Position numbers and translations under genes: made by a program. 8,964 nucleotides of DNA. Source: Flavobacteriaceae bacterium. GTDB taxonomy: Bacteria > Bacteroidota > Bacteroidia > Flavobacteriales > Flavobacteriaceae. Below, one piece after another: positions 5,204-8,964 of the stretch (position 1 is its first letter; every line of letters starts with the position of its first letter). The notes under the pieces are model-generated. The model worked only from the letters and a program-made list of their open reading frames with translations. It ran no database searches and had not been told where the DNA came from. The DNA lies in contig JAQWKF010000077.1 of the NCBI GenBank assembly GCA_029247985.1, positions 1 to 8,964 of the forward strand, given 5' to 3'.

Positions 5204-7894
5204 TCACTGAATAAATTGTTGTTGTTGTTTTCCTACCTCGTTGATCTTATACTCTTGTAGCTCTTTTTGTACTTTACGCAACTCATTTTGTAATTTTTCT
5301 AAATTTTCGTTTTGGTCATTTAAAAGCGAAGTTTTAGCAGCTGTGTCTTTATTCGGCAATTCGTTGTAAAACAAATTTTGAGATGCCTCAACAGTGCTAA
5401 ACTCAATTTCAGCAAAATCTGGGATATTCATCCCCTCTTTCAGTATTGCTGCCTTAACTTTAATTTTTCCAGCTGTAGTGCTTGAGCGTATAAGAGCTAT
5501 TGCTTCTCCCCAAAGCATCTTTTGCGGATTAATTTCATTATCTGTACTTCCAATTAACTCGCCTTCCCCTTCAACTGTAAAACGTACGTATTCGTCACTT
5601 AATCGTTTTATCGCTCCACCCGCATCTACTAAATAAGCAACAACTGTAGTAATATCGCTACCATCCGCTATGGGCTGAATATTAGAATCATCTACTTTTA
5701 TTACAAGCCTTCTCTTTCTTCCTACCGGCCAACGTTTGTGTTCTGTTACTACCTCTCCATTGATAATTCCTTCGGCTTTCATTATCGCACCCTCAACATA
5801 TTCCTGATTTATTTTTCCGTATCCTTTTTTATTTTTATTTCTAGCATCTGTGTATTTAAAAACATCTTTAAAAATAACCGGTACTCTTGGTACTGGGTTA
5901 GCAGCATCTGTGGCTTTCTTTACGCCAATTTCTTCTCCGTACACTGTAAGTTTTATTTCTTCGCAGTTGGTAAATACTACAACATCTTTAGCAGAAAAGG
6001 GAGTCATCAGATGCGCTAAAAACACAAAAGGCTTTGCGTCAACTTGGGGAACTTTTTCAAGACCGCTAGTTGGAAGGAGACTTTTCATTAGATAATATGA
6101 GAATTTTGGCTGGCGATAGGCGTCCATGATACCTCCCCAAAAGGGATCGGGATGATATCCCCGCTGATGATCAAATGGATGCCACATAGTTGCACCAACT
6201 AATGATTTGCTAGCAGCATAAGACATTGTAAGTGAAGGCCAAGTTTTGAGCTCACCATTTTCAATCCATTCTTCTTTAAAATAATGCAATGCTTGGCGGA
6301 TTTGAGCTGTCTCACCCCATTGTTTTGCTACCCGGCTCACAGAGTTATGGTCTACCCAATTATCAACAAAATCGCCCCATTCGCGCTTAAATATACTTTT
6401 GTTAGGATATTTTGCCACTAGGTCATTGGAATAAAGCATGTCAAAATATTTTTGGTTTTTTCCTCTCATTTCACGCGCATCTGTTACTGTGTATAAGCCT
6501 TTAAATGGAAATTCTTCTTTTGCAGCTTTTGTAGTTTCTTGAGCAAATTTCTCAGGAAAATGCGTTTCATTAGGAATAATTTCCCAAATAAATACTGACG
6601 GTCTGTTACGTTCCAAACGAATTAATTTTCGCACATCATCCAACATACGATACATGAAAATAGGGTCTTTATTCCAGAATTGCCATCCTGGAATCGTCGC
6701 AATAAATAATAAGCCTAATTCATCGCAGGCATCCATAAATGCAGGGTCCTGAACAAAATGTGCCGACCGAATGACACGCATTCCAGTTTGACGTAGTTTT
6801 AATGCATCGCGATAATGTAAGTTGTTCGGAAGTGCGTGTCCAATATGTGCAAAGTCTTGATGCCTGTTAGCTCCTATTAAAAGCTGTGGGTAAGGCTTGC
6901 CGTTGAGATAAAACCCTTCTTGTCCTCGCATTTCAACAGTCCGAATACCAATCCTTTTTATAAAAGTATCCAAAACATCGCCTCGTTTATTTTTTAAACT
7001 TATACTAAGATCATGTAGTTGTGGGTTGTCAGGGCGCCAAAGCTTGGGATTAAGAACCGTAAATTGCGCATGAGTTTGTACAGCATTGTTTTTTGGAAGT
7101 TGGTATTCTTTAACTGAGGATGCTACTGCTTTCCCATCGCTATCTAGTAGGTCTAGCTGGACAAATACTGTCATCTTTTTTCCTTCATTATTAACATCAA
7201 CATTAACAAAAACATCAACTGATTTTTCAGAAAGGTTTTCATAGTGAACAAACACACCCCCACCTGCTACTTTTTCCGCTGCAGTAGGATGTGTGACGTA
7301 AGTATGGTTATGAGTTATCAGCCAAGCGTCTCTGTAAATACCCCCAAAATAGGTGAAATCTAATTGCTCTTGTGATTTCCCTGGAGGATAGGTTTTGTCA
7401 TTACTATTATCGGCACGAACTGCAACTGTGTTTGGTTTTTTAAAATCCACGTATTCAGTGACATCAATATGTATGGGGTAATAACCACTAAAGTTCTCTT
7501 TTATCATAGCACCGTTTACCCATATTTTAGATTTACCCATAATTCCTTCAAAATGAAGTATTACTTTTTTGGAGCGCATGGTTTCATTCAAATTAAATTG
7601 TTTTCGATACCATGCTGGTCCTTGGTAATTTACACCTCCACTGGCAGCTAAAGGCAAAAGTTCCAAGCCATCAGGGAGATTTACAATGCTCCATGCGCTG
7701 TCATCAAAATCATGTTTTTCCGCACCATTAACATCTTGCTTTATAAAGCGCCATCCTACATTAAAATTAATAGCTTCACGAACACTCTTGTCTGTTTGGT
7801 AAAACCCTGCAGTAGAAAACTGCGGTTGATATTTTTGAGTATATCCAAAACTACTCAATAGTAAAAAAAACAATAATAGCCTATTCATTGGCAT
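5204..7894 (-). CDS. GH2 glycoside hydrolase (beta-galactosidase-like) with C-terminal coiled-coil tail
   Basis: Exported exo-glycosidase of 896 residues. Signal peptide 1 to about 19 (MPMNRLLLFFLLLSSFGYTQ). Domains in order: sugar-binding jelly roll about 40-195 (GWRF, AWYRKQF, YFGGIYRDAWL), Ig-like sandwich about 200-320, TIM barrel about 320-610. The barrel begins at FYLNGKPYPQLLIGANRHQD. The acid/base is Glu443 in RPSVFIWEIIPNET and the likely nucleophile is Glu505 in KREWGD. After it come a beta-rich domain with the LMTPFSAKDVVVFTNCEEIKL stretch (629-649) and an Ig-like domain about 735-835 (IADGSDITTVVAYLVDAGG, EGEGELIGS) as in other large GH2 enzymes. Residues about 858-885 form heptads (Leu858, Leu865, Leu868, Leu872, Val875, Leu879, Tyr882) ending in a Gln-rich tail, unusual for GH2. 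The gene overlaps the esterase by 14 bp from the first ATG (7894), or 8 bp from the ATG at 7888; both keep the signal peptide and neither has a clear Shine-Dalgarno. Substrate is not provable: beta-galactosidase is the favoured guess, beta-glucuronidase or mannosidase less so. Confidence 0.94.
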   Translation of the reverse strand: MPMNRLLLFFLLLSSFGYTQKYQPQFSTAGFYQTDKSVREAINFNVGWRFIKQDVNGAEKHDFDDSAWSIVNLPDGLELLPLAASGGVNYQGPAWYRKQFNLNETMRSKKVILHFEGIMGKSKIWVNGAMIKENFSGYYPIHIDVTEYVDFKKPNTVAVRADNSNDKTYPPGKSQEQLDFTYFGGIYRDAWLITHNHTYVTHPTAAEKVAGGGVFVHYENLSEKSVDVFVNVDVNNEGKKMTVFVQLDLLDSDGKAVASSVKEYQLPKNNAVQTHAQFTVLNPKLWRPDNPQLHDLSISLKNKRGDVLDTFIKRIGIRTVEMRGQEGFYLNGKPYPQLLIGANRHQDFAHIGHALPNNLHYRDALKLRQTGMRVIRSAHFVQDPAFMDACDELGLLFIATIPGWQFWNKDPIFMYRMLDDVRKLIRLERNRPSVFIWEIIPNETHFPEKFAQETTKAAKEEFPFKGLYTVTDAREMRGKNQKYFDMLYSNDLVAKYPNKSIFKREWGDFVDNWVDHNSVSRVAKQWGETAQIRQALHYFKEEWIENGELKTWPSLTMSYAASKSLVGATMWHPFDHQRGYHPDPFWGGIMDAYRQPKFSYYLMKSLLPTSGLEKVPQVDAKPFVFLAHLMTPFSAKDVVVFTNCEEIKLTVYGEEIGVKKATDAANPVPRVPVIFKDVFKYTDARNKNKKGYGKINQEYVEGAIMKAEGIINGEVVTEHKRWPVGRKRRLVIKVDDSNIQPIADGSDITTVVAYLVDAGGAIKRLSDEYVRFTVEGEGELIGSTDNEINPQKMLWGEAIALIRSSTTAGKIKVKAAILKEGMNIPDFAEIEFSTVEASQNLFYNELPNKDTAAKTSLLNDQNENLEKLQNELRKVQKELQEYKINEVGKQQQQFIQ
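5216..5229. repeat. Short trinucleotide (TTG/CAA) repeat in the 3' end of the GH2 gene
   Basis: Four TTG units plus TT on the plus strand, read as CAA codons on the coding strand, give the four-glutamine run (889-892) near the end of the GH2 protein. It lies in the tail beyond the coiled coil, a few codons before the stop, so a slippage event would alter only the last residues and possibly the junction with the GH16 start. Confidence 0.7.
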
Positions 7895-8964
7895 TTAAAT
7901 TATCGGTTCGAAATGATGAAACAGGGAGGCCATTCCTCCCAAAAAGCGTTGGTATTACGCAGTTTTTGAATCCATAACGTACTGCTTTTGGATGGGGTAC
8001 TTTTTCAGAAAAAACACTGACTTTTTGATCTTTATGATAGGGACTCTTCATAACTGCATTTGCTGGATAAAAAATCATATCAGTTCCTGCTATTTCAAAA
8101 TTTTCTGAGATACCTACATTCCTGTTTAATTTTATACGGTTCGAAAAAGTTAAAATGATCTCATGTTTTTCAATAAAGTAATTTGTTAATGTGGGTGACT
8201 TGAAATCATATCCACTAATGCCATAATCTTTAGCTAGTGCTATATACGACAGACGCTTGCCAACCTCCCTTTTTTTTGATGGATGGATTTGTGTGCAATC
8301 GCCAACATCTAACGTAACTACCATCTCTGCATTTTTTAAGTTTTGGCTACTCTTGAGTTGTGCTTCTCTTAAAAAAGCAGAATTATTTTTTCCATAATTA
8401 AAAGGTGCAATCTGAGCATAATAAAAGGGGAAATCTCCAATATTCCATTGTTCTCGCCATGAAGTAACCATAGTATTGACTATTTTTTCATATTCATTGG
8501 CATTACGACGATTTGCTTCTCCTTGATACCACAAAACTCCTTTAATGCCATAGCCAATAAGTGGGTGCATCATAGCATTGTATAAAACCGTAGGCGTTTT
8601 TTGTGGCATCTCAGCAATTTCATTAGGAATTGTTATGCCTAAATCATGTAGTGTTTTATCATCAGACCATGCCTCAGCCGTAGAAGAGCCCCAAGCCGTT
8701 ACTACTATCCCAATTGGTACATCTAGTACCTTTTCTAGTTGTTGGGCAAAGAAGTATCCAACTGCGCTAAAGGATCCCGAAGTTGAAGGTGCTGCTTTTT
8801 CCCATCTACCTTTTACATTGTCCATCGGCTTTAAACTTGCATTTTGTTTTACAGTAAAAAAACGGATTCTGTCGTTTTTTGAATTCACAATTGCATCCAA
8901 CCCACCTTCAATGAAATTACCATCCAATCCTCCTTTAAGAGGTAATTGCATATTAGATTGCCCC
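7881..8964 (-). CDS. SASA-domain carbohydrate O-acetylesterase (sialate O-acetylesterase-like); 5' end outside window
   Basis: SGNH-type esterase that removes acetyl groups from sugars. The open frame runs past an internal Met (8951) to the window edge, encoding GQSN just before it, so that Met is not the true start. The Ser of GQSN (codon 8957-8955) is the expected nucleophile. Numbering from the Met at 8951, other SASA landmarks are AWGSSTAEAW (86-95), the VLWYQGEANRR block (139-149), the REQW stretch (166-169), and DVGDCTQIHPSKK (215-227), whose Asp218 and His223 match the family's conserved D...IHP catalytic segment. The C-terminal AVRYGFKN and GLPVSSFRTD are also family-typical endings. 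About 360 codons are present; the signal peptide and N-terminal domain (roughly 100 or more residues by family length) are missing. It is the first gene seen in the operon and overlaps GH2. Despite the family name, a sialic acid substrate is unlikely here; acetylated plant or algal glycan is more plausible. Confidence 0.92.
   Translation of the reverse strand, partial: GQSNMQLPLKGGLDGNFIEGGLDAIVNSKNDRIRFFTVKQNASLKPMDNVKGRWEKAAPSTSGSFSAVGYFFAQQLEKVLDVPIGIVVTAWGSSTAEAWSDDKTLHDLGITIPNEIAEMPQKTPTVLYNAMMHPLIGYGIKGVLWYQGEANRRNANEYEKIVNTMVTSWREQWNIGDFPFYYAQIAPFNYGKNNSAFLREAQLKSSQNLKNAEMVVTLDVGDCTQIHPSKKREVGKRLSYIALAKDYGISGYDFKSPTLTNYFIEKHEIILTFSNRIKLNRNVGISENFEIAGTDMIFYPANAVMKSPYHKDQKVSVFSEKVPHPKAVRYGFKNCVIPTLFGRNGLPVSSFRTDNLNANE

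Noticed and set aside
8949..8951. Met at 8951 as the start of the esterase gene
   Set aside because: The codons just upstream complete the conserved GQSN(M) nucleophile motif, so the gene continues past the window edge.

Overview
The window is AT-rich DNA that reads like a marine-type member of the Bacteroidota (Flavobacteriia). The grounds are low GC, a lack of clear Shine-Dalgarno sequences with A-rich leaders instead, a Bacteroidota-type lipoprotein, and a dense run of secreted carbohydrate enzymes with several sulfatases. It looks like the interior of a polysaccharide utilization locus (PUL) for a sulfated, probably acetylated polysaccharide. No SusC/SusD pair, regulator, transposase, RNA gene or CRISPR array is visible.

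All six genes lie on the minus strand, so transcription runs from high to low coordinates. In that order they are: a SASA-type carbohydrate acetylesterase (7881-8964, 5' end outside the window); a GH2 glycosidase with a C-terminal coiled-coil tail (5204-7894, overlapping the esterase by 14 bp); a GH16 lipoprotein endo-glycanase (4288-5196, 7 bp gap); an S1_16-like sulfatase (2841-4265, 22 bp gap); an S1_8-like sulfatase with an extra C-terminal beta-sandwich module (969-2834, 6 bp gap); and, after a 114 bp gap, the N-terminal part of an S1_7-like sulfatase (1-854, 3' end outside the window). The tight spacing of the first five argues for one polycistronic transcript. The sixth may share it, or may start from its own promoter in the 114 bp gap.

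A working model, which is inference, is as follows. The GH16 lipoprotein, anchored in the outer membrane, cuts the polymer. The esterase removes acetyl groups. Three sulfatases of different subfamily types remove sulfates at different positions. The GH2 enzyme then trims the exposed beta-linked sugar, plausibly galactose, from oligosaccharide ends. GH16 plus GH2 plus several sulfatases fits a red-algal galactan (carrageenan, agar or porphyran type) better than most alternatives, but the sequence does not settle the substrate. The sulfatases need a formylglycine-generating enzyme, which is not encoded here.

No wholly new system is evident. The points most worth a second look are the coiled-coil tail on GH2, the variant formylglycine motif (CSATR) and appended module of the middle sulfatase, the unusual GH16 active-site signature, and the pairing of an acetylesterase with three sulfatases.
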